Assembly (NCBI GenBank): GCA_903889655.1
Contig: CAISYL010000189.1
Span: 1-64,000 of the forward strand
Direction of reading: 5' to 3'
Source of the DNA: an uncultured Alphaproteobacteria bacterium
GTDB taxonomy: Bacteria > Pseudomonadota > Alphaproteobacteria > Parvibaculales > Parvibaculaceae
Length of the DNA stretch: 64,000 nucleotides
Both the position numbers and the translations under genes were made by a program. Below, one piece after another: positions 42,310 through 51,892 of this stretch (position 1 is its first letter; each line of letters begins with the position of its first letter). The notes beneath the pieces were generated by a model. It saw only the letters and a program-made list of their open reading frames with translations, was not told the origin of the DNA and did not search any database.

Positions 42310-44571
42310 TCAGGCCGCCGATCCGCCGCGCAGAGCCCGGGGCGTGCTCGGAACGACGGCGGTCGCCTCGCGGATCGCCGCATCCGGATGGAGCCCGTTC
42401 GGCGCATGGCGCAGGAAGAGTTCGAATTCCGCCGCCGGCATCGGACGACCGAGGAAATAGCCCTGCGCTTCGTCGCAGCCGAGATTGCGCAGGATTTCAA
42501 GCTGTGCCGCGTCCTCGACGCCTTCTGCAAGCACATTGACGCTCAGGCTGTGAGCGAGATCGATGATGACCTTCGGGATCACCTTGCCGTCGCGCAGATC
42601 GGCGATGTCGCGCACGAAGCTGCGGTCGATCTTCAGCCGTTTCACCGGGAAGCGCTTCAGATAGGCGAGCGAGGAATAGCCCGTGCCGAAATCGTCGATG
42701 CCGATGCCGACGCCGAGGCTGCGCAGCCGGCGCAGCGTGCCGATGACCACATCGACGTCGCGCATCACCATGCTCTCGGTAACTTCGAGTTCGAGATATT
42801 GGGGCGAGATTGCGTGGCGCACCAGCGTGTTCGCCACGATATCGGTGAGATCGGGGCGACGCAGATCGACGGCGGAGACGTTGACCGCAACGCCGACTTT
42901 CGGAAGGCCCGCGTCCTGCCAGGCGCGGTTCTGCCGGCAGGCCTCGTCGAGCACCCATTTGGTCACTTCGGCGATAAAGCCGCAACGCTCGGCAACGGGA
43001 ATGAACAGGTCGGGCGCGACGAGACCGCGCTCCGGATGCTGCCAGCGGATCAACGCCTCCGCGCCGCTGATGCGGCCCGTGCGGATGTCGACCTTGGGCT
43101 GATAGAAGAGCACGAACTGCTTCTGCGCCAGCGCGACGCGCAGATCGCGCTCGATCGAATTGCGCTCCATCGCACGCAGATGGAGTTCGTGGCGATAGAG
43201 AATGCAGGCGCTCGCGCCTTCGAGTTTGGCGCGGGAAAGCGCGAGATCGGCATTCTTCATCAACACGTCGGGATCGCGGCCGTCCTGCGGATAGATCGTG
43301 AGGCCGACGCAGGCCGTCTGGTGCAACTCGTGCGCGCCGATGCGGAAGGGCACGCCGACGGCGCGGATGAAGCGATTTGCATATTCGACCGCCTCCTCCG
43401 GACCGGCGATGCCGGTCAGGATGACGCCGAATTCATCGGCGCCGAGACGCGCGACGGCGTCGCCCTTGCGCTGGCAGTTCTTCAGAATTTCGGCCGTGCG
43501 CTGCAGGATGACGTCGCCGGAATCGTGTCCCAGCGTGTCGTTGATGTCCTTGAACTTGTCGAGATTGAGGATCACCACGCCGACCGTGCCGCCATCGACT
43601 TCGGCTTGGCCGAGGACATGGGCGAGCCGCGACTTGAAATGGCTCCGGTTGCCGAGACCCGTCAGGCTGTCGGTGCGGGCGAGATCGGCAAGCCTCGTTT
43701 CGTTCTCGCTCGTCGCCTCGAAAGCTTCGGTCAATGCGGCGGCCACGATGGCGATTTCATCGCGCGGCCCTCTCGATGGCACGAACTTCGCCGCTCCCCG
43801 ACGCTCCGCATAGGCGCGCAACGTTTCGATCGGCGCGATCAGAACACGCTGTATCAGAAGAGAGAGCATCAGCACCGCGACGACGGCCGACGCGGCGAGC
43901 CAGACGAGAATGCTCCATGCCGTCTGCTGCAAGCCGGTCATGGCAGCCGAGACATTGAGGCGGAAGAAGAGTTTGCCGACGTCTCCGGTGGGAAGCGTTA
44001 CGAGGACCATGAAATCGGCGGCGTCCGTGTCGGCGCGGTCGAGGCGTTTGCCGCTCTCGGGCTTGCGCATGAACTCGTCCCTGAGCGCCTGATCGGGAAG
44101 GGCAGCCACCGGCACGCCGCGCCATGCGGATTGCGACGAAGCAACGACATTGTTGTCGGCGTCGATAATCGTCACGAGGCCGATGCGCGGTGTGTTGGAG
44201 ATGGCGTCGACGATGAATTGAAGATCGGCCGGCCCCCGCGCGCGCTTCACCGAGTTGCCGAGCACCTCTCCCAGCCCGATGGCGCGCGCCCGGATCAGCG
44301 ATTCGACCTGTGCGCTATAGAGGTGGAAAACGAAGAAGCCGCTCATCAGCACAAGTGTCGTGCCCACCACGGTCATCAGGGCGAAGACCTTGAAGCGGAT
44401 GGCGAGAAAGGTGCTGCTCACTTGCGCCATGTACGCGCCGAACCAGCCTCTCGCGAACATGTCGGCGCTCTCGGCGCGCCATGCCCGGAAATCGGACGGG
44501 AGGCCGACGTCCTCCGGCGACGCGACATCCCTGTCGCGTCCGGCGTCGCGATGTGTGACCGCCCGCTCCAT
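42310..44571 (-). CDS. Membrane GGDEF-EAL cyclic-di-GMP enzyme, probably phosphodiesterase
   Basis: 753 residues. TM1 is at about 60-83, a periplasmic sensor of about 130 residues follows, TM2 at about 219-241, then a short HAMP-like linker. The GGDEF domain (about 295-455) has GADEF (377-381) in place of GGDEF. The EAL domain (about 470-735) has EALIRW (505-510) and the DDFGTGYSSLAYLKRF catalytic segment. EAL looks intact, so the net activity is probably c-di-GMP hydrolysis with the GADEF domain regulatory. The start at 44571 is uncertain; Met38 and Met48 are alternatives. Confidence 0.88.
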   Translation of the reverse strand: MERAVTHRDAGRDRDVASPEDVGLPSDFRAWRAESADMFARGWFGAYMAQVSSTFLAIRFKVFALMTVVGTTLVLMSGFFVFHLYSAQVESLIRARAIGLGEVLGNSVKRARGPADLQFIVDAISNTPRIGLVTIIDADNNVVASSQSAWRGVPVAALPDQALRDEFMRKPESGKRLDRADTDAADFMVLVTLPTGDVGKLFFRLNVSAAMTGLQQTAWSILVWLAASAVVAVLMLSLLIQRVLIAPIETLRAYAERRGAAKFVPSRGPRDEIAIVAAALTEAFEATSENETRLADLARTDSLTGLGNRSHFKSRLAHVLGQAEVDGGTVGVVILNLDKFKDINDTLGHDSGDVILQRTAEILKNCQRKGDAVARLGADEFGVILTGIAGPEEAVEYANRFIRAVGVPFRIGAHELHQTACVGLTIYPQDGRDPDVLMKNADLALSRAKLEGASACILYRHELHLRAMERNSIERDLRVALAQKQFVLFYQPKVDIRTGRISGAEALIRWQHPERGLVAPDLFIPVAERCGFIAEVTKWVLDEACRQNRAWQDAGLPKVGVAVNVSAVDLRRPDLTDIVANTLVRHAISPQYLELEVTESMVMRDVDVVIGTLRRLRSLGVGIGIDDFGTGYSSLAYLKRFPVKRLKIDRSFVRDIADLRDGKVIPKVIIDLAHSLSVNVLAEGVEDAAQLEILRNLGCDEAQGYFLGRPMPAAEFELFLRHAPNGLHPDAAIREATAVVPSTPRALRGGSAA

Positions 44572-44690
44572 ACCAGACCTGATCTACTGCATGGTCGACC
44601 CCGGCCGCCCCGGCCCGGCTCTCCATGCAAACTGAACCCGGTTGTTTATAAAGAAGCGAGAACTAAGAATAGGTTACGTCCGATGTGGCG

Positions 44691-45482
44691 CTATTTGACT
44701 CGAATTGGAGTCGTTGCCGGGGCAGCGATGGTCACGCCGCTTGCCGGCGCGCACGGACGATCGACCAGCCGGACGCCTTTCATCCACAGCCGGAACGCTT
44801 CCCAGTGAATGCCGGCCACCACTTTCAGCGTCAGCAGAGGGTGCGTTAGGAATGTGTTAAGAAGTGCGGCATCGGTGAAGGGGCGCGCCTCGCCCGCGAA
44901 AGACGCGGTGAGCAATGGACCATCCGCGTCGCTTTCGCGGATGGTGAGGCCGAAGCGATCGCCGGGTCGCACCAAAGTGAATTCGTAACTTCCCGCGACG
45001 GCGATGAAAGGCGAGACGAAAAAGGCCTTGGCGCAGCCCTGACGGACAACCGCAGCCTCCCCGCCCGCAACCGGGACGAGATATGAGTGACGATCGCCGA
45101 AAGTATTCGAGACTTCATAGAGAACGGCGGCAAGATCGCCGCTCCCGTCATGACAGAGATAGACCGTGATCGGATTGAACGCGTAGCCGAGCACGCGCGG
45201 CATCGAGAGCACGAGAATCCGACCGCCCGCTGCAATGCCCGCGCGCGCAAGCTGCATCTCGATCCAGGGCCGGAGCGGCCTTCCGTCGCGCGCGCCATGA
45301 TCGCAATCGTAAAAGCTGAACAAGCCGAAACGGTTGTGCGCGAACAGACGCGAACGCGAGCCGAGCTCCGGCAGCTCATCGATGTCGAGCAGCATGTAGA
45401 AGACGCGGTAAGAAAGCTCGTGCCGCCGCGGCCGCAGACGCCGATGAAAGACCTTGCCGACATAGAGGCATGAGCCAGGCAT
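44691..45482 (-). CDS. DUF1365 family protein
   Basis: 263 residues; the ATG at 45482 shares its A with the upstream stop (TGATG). The family pattern is complete: LYVGKVFHRRLRP, HELSYRVFYMLLDIDELP, LGYAFNPITVYLC and THPLLTLKVVAGIHWEAFRL. The biochemical function is not established. In many proteobacteria this gene follows the FAD oxidoreductase and precedes a cyclopropane-fatty-acid-synthase-like gene under sigma-E control; here the last member is missing and the EAL gene lies downstream of it in sequence. Confidence 0.9.
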   Translation of the reverse strand: MPGSCLYVGKVFHRRLRPRRHELSYRVFYMLLDIDELPELGSRSRLFAHNRFGLFSFYDCDHGARDGRPLRPWIEMQLARAGIAAGGRILVLSMPRVLGYAFNPITVYLCHDGSGDLAAVLYEVSNTFGDRHSYLVPVAGGEAAVVRQGCAKAFFVSPFIAVAGSYEFTLVRPGDRFGLTIRESDADGPLLTASFAGEARPFTDAALLNTFLTHPLLTLKVVAGIHWEAFRLWMKGVRLVDRPCAPASGVTIAAPATTPIRVK

Positions 45483-46879
45483 CACAGAACGGCCTCCGCC
45501 GGTCGCGGGGATTTCGCCCCGCACGGAACGAGCGAGATGCGACCCGACGGATTGTCGACTGTCCAGGGCCGTGCGACACCTCCCAGTTCCTCCGCTACCG
45601 CGAGTCCTGCCTGCAGGCCGTCCTCGTGAAAGCCCGAACCGAAATAGGCGCCGCAGAACCAGGTGCGTCGCGTCCCCTGCAATTGCCAGAGGTCGCGCTG
45701 GGCCGCGAGCGCCCCCGCGTCGAAAACCGGATGATCGTAGGCGATGCGCACCACGACGCCTGCCGGGTCGGGCTCATGAGACGGATTGAGCGTGACGAAG
45801 AGCTCCCGCGATGTCGGCAAATTCTGGAGGCGGTTCATCCAGTAGGTCACACAGACCGGCGCGGCATTTTCGTCCCCGCCTTCGCTACCGCCCATATAGT
45901 TCCAGCTCGACCAGACGCGGCGCGTTTTCGGCATGAAAGACACGTCGGAGTGAAGCCAAGCGATGTTGCGTTGATAGGGGATGCCGCCAAGGAGCCGCCT
46001 CTCGCGCTCGTCGGCGTCGCCCAGCATTGCCAGCGCCTCGTCGCTATGGGTCGCGATGACGACGTGATCGTAGCGCGCTTTTTTCCCGCGCATGTCGGCG
46101 ACCGTGACGCCCGTTTCGTCGCGGAGGATGGAGGCGATGCCCGTTCCGAGACGGAGCTTGCCTGCAATGGGTTCGATCAGGCGTTTCACATATTCCCTCG
46201 AACCGCCGGCAACGGTGCGCCAGAGAGGGCGTCCCGTCAGCCGCATCAATCCATGATTGTCGAAGAAGCGCAGGAATGCCAGCGCCGGGAATTCCTCCAC
46301 GCGGGCGAGCGGCAGCGACCAGATCGCCGCACACATCGGCAACAGGTGATCCTCGCGCAGAGCGGCGGAATAGCCCTGCTCGCGCAGAAACTCTCCCAGT
46401 GGCTTGCGGTCGAGGCCCGATTGATCGAGAAGTCCCGGCGCAAAACGATAGAGCCGGGTGATTTCGGCAAGCATGCGCCACATACGCGGCCGGAAGAGAT
46501 TGCGCCGGTCGCCGAACAATCCATTGAAACCCGAACCGGAATATTCGAAACGGTTGCCCGCATCGTCGGCGATCGAAGCCGCGAAGGACATTTCGCTCGG
46601 TTCGGTCTCCACGCCGAGCGCTTCGAACAAGGCGGTGAGGTTCGGGTAGTTGAGTTCATTATAGACGATGAAGCCCGTATCCACGGCGACATCGCCTTCG
46701 GGACAAGGCGCGACGAGGGTGTTCGAGTGGCCGCCGGGGCGATCCTCCTTTTCGTAGACCGTTACGTCATGGGCACGTGAAAGGAGCCATGCCGCCGACA
46801 GGCCCGAGACGCCCGTGCCGATGACCGCGATCCGCAGCCCCCGCTTCGAGGGGCCGACATTGTCTTGATAGGGGGCCAT
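45482..46879 (-). CDS. FAD-dependent oxidoreductase of the COG2907 (amine-oxidase-like) family
   Basis: 465 residues from the ATG at 46879 (AGAGGA upstream); a longer frame to 46990 reads through the predicted promoter. The dinucleotide-binding motif is [16 protein letters not shown] (about 19-34), followed by [13 protein letters not shown] and a C-terminal FAD site ([19 protein letters not shown]). It is coupled to DUF1365 and divergent from the sigma-E gene. Homologues in this setting act in modification of membrane acyl chains during singlet-oxygen stress, as described for the Rhodobacter sigma-E regulon. The exact reaction is inference. Confidence 0.87.
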   Translation of the reverse strand: MAPYQDNVGPSKRGLRIAVIGTGVSGLSAAWLLSRAHDVTVYEKEDRPGGHSNTLVAPCPEGDVAVDTGFIVYNELNYPNLTALFEALGVETEPSEMSFAASIADDAGNRFEYSGSGFNGLFGDRRNLFRPRMWRMLAEITRLYRFAPGLLDQSGLDRKPLGEFLREQGYSAALREDHLLPMCAAIWSLPLARVEEFPALAFLRFFDNHGLMRLTGRPLWRTVAGGSREYVKRLIEPIAGKLRLGTGIASILRDETGVTVADMRGKKARYDHVVIATHSDEALAMLGDADERERRLLGGIPYQRNIAWLHSDVSFMPKTRRVWSSWNYMGGSEGGDENAAPVCVTYWMNRLQNLPTSRELFVTLNPSHEPDPAGVVVRIAYDHPVFDAGALAAQRDLWQLQGTRRTWFCGAYFGSGFHEDGLQAGLAVAEELGGVARPWTVDNPSGRISLVPCGAKSPRPAEAVL

Positions 46880-46916
46880 GCCGTCCTCTGTGCTTTCCGG
46901 GAAAGTCCGCACTCTC

Positions 46917-46944
46917 GATACGAGCCCGCGCGTCTCGCGGATCA
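46917..46944 (-). promoter_or_regulatory. Predicted sigma-E (ECF) promoter of the oxidoreductase-DUF1365 operon
   Basis: On the minus strand TGATCC, 18 bases, then TATCGA, ending 38 bases before the ATG at 46879. The -35 is identical to the Rhodobacter RpoE consensus; the -10 keeps TA but departs from TAAGA. Confidence 0.6.
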
Positions 46945-47020
46945 CAGGCCGGACCGCACCCAACCGAACGGTTGTTTCATGGACGATCAACTGAGCCTAG
47001 GATCGAGCCGCACAAACAGG

Positions 47021-47048
47021 TGATCCGGAGCCCAGCCGTCGGCGTAAG
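47021..47048 (+). promoter_or_regulatory. Predicted autoregulated sigma-E promoter of rpoE-chrR
   Basis: TGATCC (47021-47026), an 18-base spacer, then TAAG (47045-47048), followed by AC. This fits the Rhodobacter sphaeroides RpoE consensus TGATCC-N18-TAAG. It lies about 90 bases before the rpoE ATG and diverges from the matching site at 46917-46944. Confidence 0.75.
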
Positions 47049-47139
47049 ACGCTTCATGCCGATGGAACGCGCCCTGACCGTCCAAACTGCCCGACCCGTC
47101 CGTGCCCTGCACGCGACGCATTGGAGAAAGCCAGGTCCG

Positions 47140-47757
47140 ATGGCGCAAGACCCGAGGGGAGCCGGCCCCGGCGGCATACCGGACCGGCGTCCGACGGCAA
47201 TCATGGAAGCTGACCCCAAGGCCATGGCGCTGCTGATAGAAGCCATCGCCAAGCGGAAGGACAAGACGGCCTTTGCAAGCCTCTTTGGCTATTATGCGCC
47301 GCGCCTCAAATCCTATCTCCGTCGGCTCAAGGTCGAGGAGAAGCAGGCGGAAGACCTCGCCCAGGAGGTGATGTTGACCGTGTGGCGGAAGGCCGAGCTT
47401 TTCGACCCGGCCAAGGCATCCGTCGGCACCTGGATATTCACGATCGCACGCAATCGCTTCATCGATGCCAAGCGGCGCGAAAAGCGGCCTGAACTCGATC
47501 CGGACGACCCCTCGTTTCAACCGGAGGCGCCGCGCGCGGCCGATGCGGAAGTCGCGGCCGGCGAGATCGGCATTCGCGTCCGTGCCGCCCTCTCCGCCTT
47601 GCCGCCCGACCAGGCGCGGGTCGTCACGCTCTCCTTTATCGACGCACTTCCCCATTCCGAGATTGCCGCGCAGCTTTCGATCCCGCTCGGCACCGTCAAA
47701 TCGCGCTTGAGACTTGCCTTCGCCCGCCTGCGCTCAGCGTTGGAGGACATGCAATGA
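47140..47757 (+). CDS. rpoE: ECF sigma factor RpoE (ChrR-controlled, ECF11-like)
   Basis: 205 residues from the ATG at 47140 (GGAGAAAG ten bases upstream); an open frame to 46972 covers the promoter and is rejected. Region 2 is visible in FGYYAPRLKSYLRRLKVEEK and DLAQEVMLTVWRKAELFDP, region 2.4 in GTWIFTIARNRFIDAKR, and region 4 in ALSALPPDQARVVTLSFID through LSIPLGTVKSRLRLAFARL. It recruits RNA polymerase to TGATCC promoters in response to singlet oxygen or related stress in Rhodobacter and Caulobacter. The stop overlaps the chrR start (ATGA). Confidence 0.93.
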   Translation: MAQDPRGAGPGGIPDRRPTAIMEADPKAMALLIEAIAKRKDKTAFASLFGYYAPRLKSYLRRLKVEEKQAEDLAQEVMLTVWRKAELFDPAKASVGTWIFTIARNRFIDAKRREKRPELDPDDPSFQPEAPRAADAEVAAGEIGIRVRAALSALPPDQARVVTLSFIDALPHSEIAAQLSIPLGTVKSRLRLAFARLRSALEDMQ

Positions 47758-48407
47758 CCGTCACACATCGTCTCGGTGCTGAATGGATCACCGCCTATAC
47801 GGCGGGTGGTCTCTCGGAAGGGCAGTCGCTCTTCGTCGCCTCGCATCTGGCCTTCCTGCCCGATTCCCGACAGACGATCGCCGCCGCCGAAGCGATCGGC
47901 GGTGTGCTGCTTGAAGAACTCATGCCGGAGGACATGGCGCCCGACGCTCTCGTGCGCACGCTCGCCCGTCTCGATGAAACCGTCCCACCCATGACAGGCG
48001 CGCCTCGCCCGAGTGTGCGCAGCGCGGTGCTGCCGGAGCCCTTGCAGAGCTGGCTCGGCTGCGATGTCGACGACCTCAAATGGGGATTTCTCGGGCCGGG
48101 CATGCGCAAGGCGATGCTTTGGCGCGGCGGCCATGACGAGCGGCTCTGGATGCTGCGTGCCAAACCGGGCGTCCGTATTCCACGCCACGGCCACAACGGT
48201 ACCGAACTGACACTGGTGCTCTCCGGCAGCATCACCGATCAGCACGGCACGTTCCGGCGCGGGGATGTCGAGGAGACGGATGGCAAAGACTTGCACGGGC
48301 TCACTGCCGGCCCCGACGAGGAGTGCATCTGCCTCGCCATCACCGAAGGGCCCGTCCGCTTCGAGGGGCTGATCGCCCGGCTCATCCAGCCTTTCATCGG
48401 CCTCTGA
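47754..48407 (+). CDS. chrR: ChrR-type anti-sigma factor with an altered zinc site
   Basis: 217 residues: an N-terminal anti-sigma domain (about 1-85) and a C-terminal cupin (about 105-200). In R. sphaeroides ChrR the anti-sigma zinc is held by His6, His31, Cys35 and Cys38. Here the segment reads SHLAFLPDSR, so His31 stays but the cysteines are Leu35 and Ser38; His5 matches His6. The cupin metal motif is complete (PRHGHNGTELTLVLSG and a later His in DLHGLTAG). It should still bind RpoE, whose gene overlaps, but by a fold not held by the usual zinc. Confidence 0.88.
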   Translation: MTVTHRLGAEWITAYTAGGLSEGQSLFVASHLAFLPDSRQTIAAAEAIGGVLLEELMPEDMAPDALVRTLARLDETVPPMTGAPRPSVRSAVLPEPLQSWLGCDVDDLKWGFLGPGMRKAMLWRGGHDERLWMLRAKPGVRIPRHGHNGTELTLVLSGSITDQHGTFRRGDVEETDGKDLHGLTAGPDEECICLAITEGPVRFEGLIARLIQPFIGL

Positions 48408-48558
48408 CGTTCATCCCCGGAGCCAGGCTTCTTGCGACATATTCGCCGTGGCGGCGGCCGGCGGTCCGCAGGCCGGCGAAGCCAGCTTCAAACCGCCGCC
48501 CATTGAGGCTAGGCTCCTTCCGGGGCGAGACGATCAGCAAATCCGGAAAGCCAGCCGC

Positions 48559-49371
48559 ATGCCCAGCAAGGGACATAACAAGAAACATAAAATCCGTCTC
48601 CATGACGACGACGATGGAAACGGACACTACAAGAGAGAGCTTTACGACCTTCAGGTCGAGCTGGTGAAGCTGCATAAAGATGTCATCGCCAACAACCGCA
48701 AGCTCCTCATTGTCTTCGAGGGTCGCGACGGCGCCGGCAAGGACGGCACGATCAAGCGCATCACGGAGCATCTCAGCCCGCGCGAAACGCGCGTCGTGGC
48801 GCTCGGCAAGCCATCCGACCGCGAGACGTCGCAATGGTATTTCCAGCGCTATGCGCGCTATCTGCCGGCGGCGCAGGAAATCGTGTTCTTCAATCGGAGC
48901 TGGTACAACCGCGCCGGTGTCGAACATGTCATGGGTTTCTGCACAGCCGAGGAACACGAAGTCTTTCTCGCGACCGTTCCCTCCTTCGAGGAGATGCTGA
49001 TCGGCGCAGGTATTACGCTGCTCAAATATTATCTCGACATCGACAAGGCGGAGCAGAAGAAGCGTCTCGAGGCGCGGCGCAAGGATCCGCTGAAGCAATG
49101 GAAGCTGTCGCCCGTCGACAATGCGGCGCTGAAGCACTGGGCCGACTACAGCCGCGCGCGCGACGTCATGTTCGCCCGCACACATACACTGCATGCCCCC
49201 TGGCATGTCGTCTGCGCCAATGACAAGCGCGAGGCGCGGCTCAACGTGATCCGCGATATCCTCAATCGCATCGACTATGACGGCAAGAAGCAGAAGCAGG
49301 CGACACCGGACGTGAACATCGTCTTCCCCTTCGACCCCGTGCATCTCAAAGACAAGCGGATATCGAAGTGA
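48559..49371 (+). CDS. ppk2: Polyphosphate kinase 2 family protein
   Basis: 270 residues from the ATG at 48559 (GGAAAG eight bases upstream). Walker A is GRDGAGKDGT (55-64); FFNRSWYNRAGVEHVMGF and the lid arginines follow (KKRLEARRKDPLKQWKLSP). Single-domain PPK2 enzymes of this length use polyphosphate to phosphorylate NDPs or NMPs. Class I is most likely from length and motifs. The stop overlaps the next gene's GTG. Its head is basic and acidic in turn (KGHNKKHKIRLHDDDDG). Confidence 0.93.
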   Translation: MPSKGHNKKHKIRLHDDDDGNGHYKRELYDLQVELVKLHKDVIANNRKLLIVFEGRDGAGKDGTIKRITEHLSPRETRVVALGKPSDRETSQWYFQRYARYLPAAQEIVFFNRSWYNRAGVEHVMGFCTAEEHEVFLATVPSFEEMLIGAGITLLKYYLDIDKAEQKKRLEARRKDPLKQWKLSPVDNAALKHWADYSRARDVMFARTHTLHAPWHVVCANDKREARLNVIRDILNRIDYDGKKQKQATPDVNIVFPFDPVHLKDKRISK

Positions 49372-50687
49372 CGCCGCTCTTCGCACCGCTCGCGATCGAA
49401 CCCGAGCGCTTCGCAGCGCTACTGGCTCTCGGGTTCTTTCTCGGCCTCGCCTTCGAGGAATATTTCGCCAAGAGCCGCATCAAGCCGCCGGGTGGCGTGC
49501 GCACTTTTCCGCTGCTGGCGCTTTGCGGCGCGCTGCTTTACACGCTCGAGCCGCAGCACGGACTACTCCTCCTTGGCGGTCTCGGCATTCTCGGCGCCTG
49601 GCTTTCGATCTATTACGCGCGACGGTTACAGAACCAGCTTGCGGAGACCGAGGATCAGGCGCCCGCCGACCGCCGGCTCGATGCCGGCATCATGGCGCCG
49701 ACAGGCAACGTGCTCGCTTTTCTGATCGGTCCCATCGCACTTGCCGAACCGCTCTGGGTCGCGGTCAGCGTCGCGGTTGCCGCCGTGCTCTTCACTGGCG
49801 CGCGCGAACGCCTGCATGCGCTGGCGACGACGCTCGGCTCCGAGGAACTCGTCACGCTCGGCAAATTCCTGATCGTCATCGGCATCGTGCTTCCGCTCGT
49901 GCCCAATACGCCGGTCACAAGCCTGACGCCGATCACGCCCTACGAAGTGTGGCTTGCCGTCGTCGCCGTCTCGACGCTTTCCTATGCGAGCTATCTGGTG
50001 CAGCGGTTTCTCGCGCCGACCCATGGGGTGCTGATCTCGGCGGCGCTCGGCGGCCTTTATTCCTCGACTGCGACGACCGTCGTGCTGTCGCGGCGCGCCC
50101 ATGCAATGGCCGGAACGTCCGCCCGGATCCAGTCGGCCATCGTTCTAGCGACGGCGATCATGTTCCTGCGCATCATCGTCGTCGTCTCACTCTTCAGCCT
50201 GCCGCTGGCACTGAAGCTGCTGCCGGCGGTCGCCATCCTCTGCGTGAGCGGCCTCGCGATCACCGCCTGGCTGATGTGGCCGGCGGCAAAGCCGGACGGC
50301 GAAGCCCCGCAGGCGTCGATGCCCACCAATCCGCTGGAACTTTCGACCGCCATCATCTTCTCGGTCCTCTTCATTGCGCTGTCGATCGCCGTCGAGTGGG
50401 CGAAAACCCGTTTCGGCGAAAGCGGGCTCTTCGGTCTTGGCCTCCTTGCCGGCTTCACGGACGTTGACCCGTTCGTGCTGAGCGTCGCGCAGGGCGCGTC
50501 GCGCGCCATCGATCTCGATCTTGCCGCGGCCGCGATCCTGGTCGCCGCCTCCGCCAATAATTTCCTGAAAGCGAGTTACACGCTGGGCTTTGCCGGGCGG
50601 ACGACCGGATTGAAACCGGCCCTTGCGCTCTTTGCGCTTTCGGCCGGCGGCATCGTCGCGGTTTTCTTCGTGCTCGGCCGGGTGTGA
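49368..50687 (+). CDS. MgtC/DUF4010 integral membrane protein
   Basis: 439 residues, start GTG in GTGA overlap with ppk2. About twelve membrane helices: an N-terminal MgtC-like part (FLGLAFEEYF then RTFPLLALCGALLYTLEP) and the DUF4010 domain (SAALGGLYSSTATTVVLSRRA and GFTDVDPFVLSVAQG). The substrate is unknown; MgtC relatives are tied to magnesium and phosphate homeostasis, which would suit the coupling to polyphosphate kinase. That link is inference. Confidence 0.88.
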   Translation: MTPLFAPLAIEPERFAALLALGFFLGLAFEEYFAKSRIKPPGGVRTFPLLALCGALLYTLEPQHGLLLLGGLGILGAWLSIYYARRLQNQLAETEDQAPADRRLDAGIMAPTGNVLAFLIGPIALAEPLWVAVSVAVAAVLFTGARERLHALATTLGSEELVTLGKFLIVIGIVLPLVPNTPVTSLTPITPYEVWLAVVAVSTLSYASYLVQRFLAPTHGVLISAALGGLYSSTATTVVLSRRAHAMAGTSARIQSAIVLATAIMFLRIIVVVSLFSLPLALKLLPAVAILCVSGLAITAWLMWPAAKPDGEAPQASMPTNPLELSTAIIFSVLFIALSIAVEWAKTRFGESGLFGLGLLAGFTDVDPFVLSVAQGASRAIDLDLAAAAILVAASANNFLKASYTLGFAGRTTGLKPALALFALSAGGIVAVFFVLGRV

Positions 50688-51892
50688 TGAAAGACATCGC
50701 CTCGACCGGCATGGGCAAAGGCATGATGCGCGGCCTGCCCGCGAGCGTCTGGGCCCTCGGCCTTGTCAGCCTCTTCATGGACATGTCTTCCGAACTCGTT
50801 CATGCGCTGCTGCCGGTCTTTCTCGTCTCCGGGCTCGGCGCCAGCATGGTCGCTGTCGGTCTCATCGAAGGCATGGCTGAAGCGACGGCTTCCATTACGA
50901 AAGTCTTTTCGGGCGTTCTCAGCGACTGGCTCGGCCGGCGCAAGCTGCTCGCCGTCATCGGCTATGGGCTCGCCGCGCTGACCAAGCCGCTCTTTCCGCT
51001 CGCAGCAACCATCGACGCCGTCATCGCCGCGCGCTTCATCGACCGCGTCGGCAAAGGCATACGCGGTGCGCCGCGCGATGCCCTCATCGCCGACATCGTT
51101 CCACCGGAACGGCGAGGTGCCGCTTACGGATTGCGGCAGGCCCTGGATACGGCGGGCGCCGTGGCGGGGCCGCTCCTTGCCATTCTCTTCATGTCGCTCC
51201 TGAACGACGACATCAGGGCCGTCTTCTGGGCGGCGACGGCGCCGGCGTTCATCGCCGTGCTGATCCTCATCTTCGCGGTGCGGGAGCCCACGCATCATGA
51301 AATCACGAAGCCGAAAGCGCCCTTGCAGCTCGCCAGCCTGAAACAGTTCGACGGTCTCTACTGGGGCGTCGTCGCCGTCGGTGCGGTGCTGACGCTGGCG
51401 CGTTTCTCGGAGGCTTTTCTGGTGCTGCGTGCGCAGGCCTCGGGACTTGCCGTGGCCTATGTGCCGTTCGTCATGGTGGTGATGAGCAGCGTCTATACGC
51501 TTGCAGCCTATCCGGCGGGCGTTCTCGCCGACCGGCTCGACCGGCGGTCGCTGCTCGCGCTCGGCTTCGCCGTCCTGATCGCGGCCGACATCGTGCTGGC
51601 GCGGGCCACCGTTCCCCTCATGGTCTTCGCGGGCGTCGCGCTCTGGGGTCTCCACATGGGGCTTACACAAGGACTTCTGTCGGCCCTTGTCGCCGACGCC
51701 GCGCCGACTTCGCTGCGGGGAAGCGCCTTCGGCATTTTCAATCTGGTGTCAGGTGTCGTATTGCTCGCGGCAAGCGCCCTTGCGGGCTGGTTGTGGGAAA
51801 GCCACGGCCCGGCCGCAACCTTCTATGCGGGCGCGACCATTACCGCCGCCGGACTTGCCGCCCTTCTCGTCATCAGGAGTCGTTCCGCTTGA
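50687..51892 (+). CDS. MFS transporter
   Basis: 401 residues; the ATG at 50687 overlaps the previous stop (TGATG), with a GTG at 50684 as alternative. Twelve membrane helices, and the loop 2-3 signature SGVLSDWLGRRKLLAVIGY. The N-terminus SLFMDMSSELVHALLPVFLV and GKGIRGAPRDALIADIVPP match a clade of uncharacterised MFS proteins widespread in proteobacteria. The substrate is unknown. The next gene's TTG overlaps the stop. Confidence 0.9.
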   Translation: MKDIASTGMGKGMMRGLPASVWALGLVSLFMDMSSELVHALLPVFLVSGLGASMVAVGLIEGMAEATASITKVFSGVLSDWLGRRKLLAVIGYGLAALTKPLFPLAATIDAVIAARFIDRVGKGIRGAPRDALIADIVPPERRGAAYGLRQALDTAGAVAGPLLAILFMSLLNDDIRAVFWAATAPAFIAVLILIFAVREPTHHEITKPKAPLQLASLKQFDGLYWGVVAVGAVLTLARFSEAFLVLRAQASGLAVAYVPFVMVVMSSVYTLAAYPAGVLADRLDRRSLLALGFAVLIAADIVLARATVPLMVFAGVALWGLHMGLTQGLLSALVADAAPTSLRGSAFGIFNLVSGVVLLAASALAGWLWESHGPAATFYAGATITAAGLAALLVIRSRSA

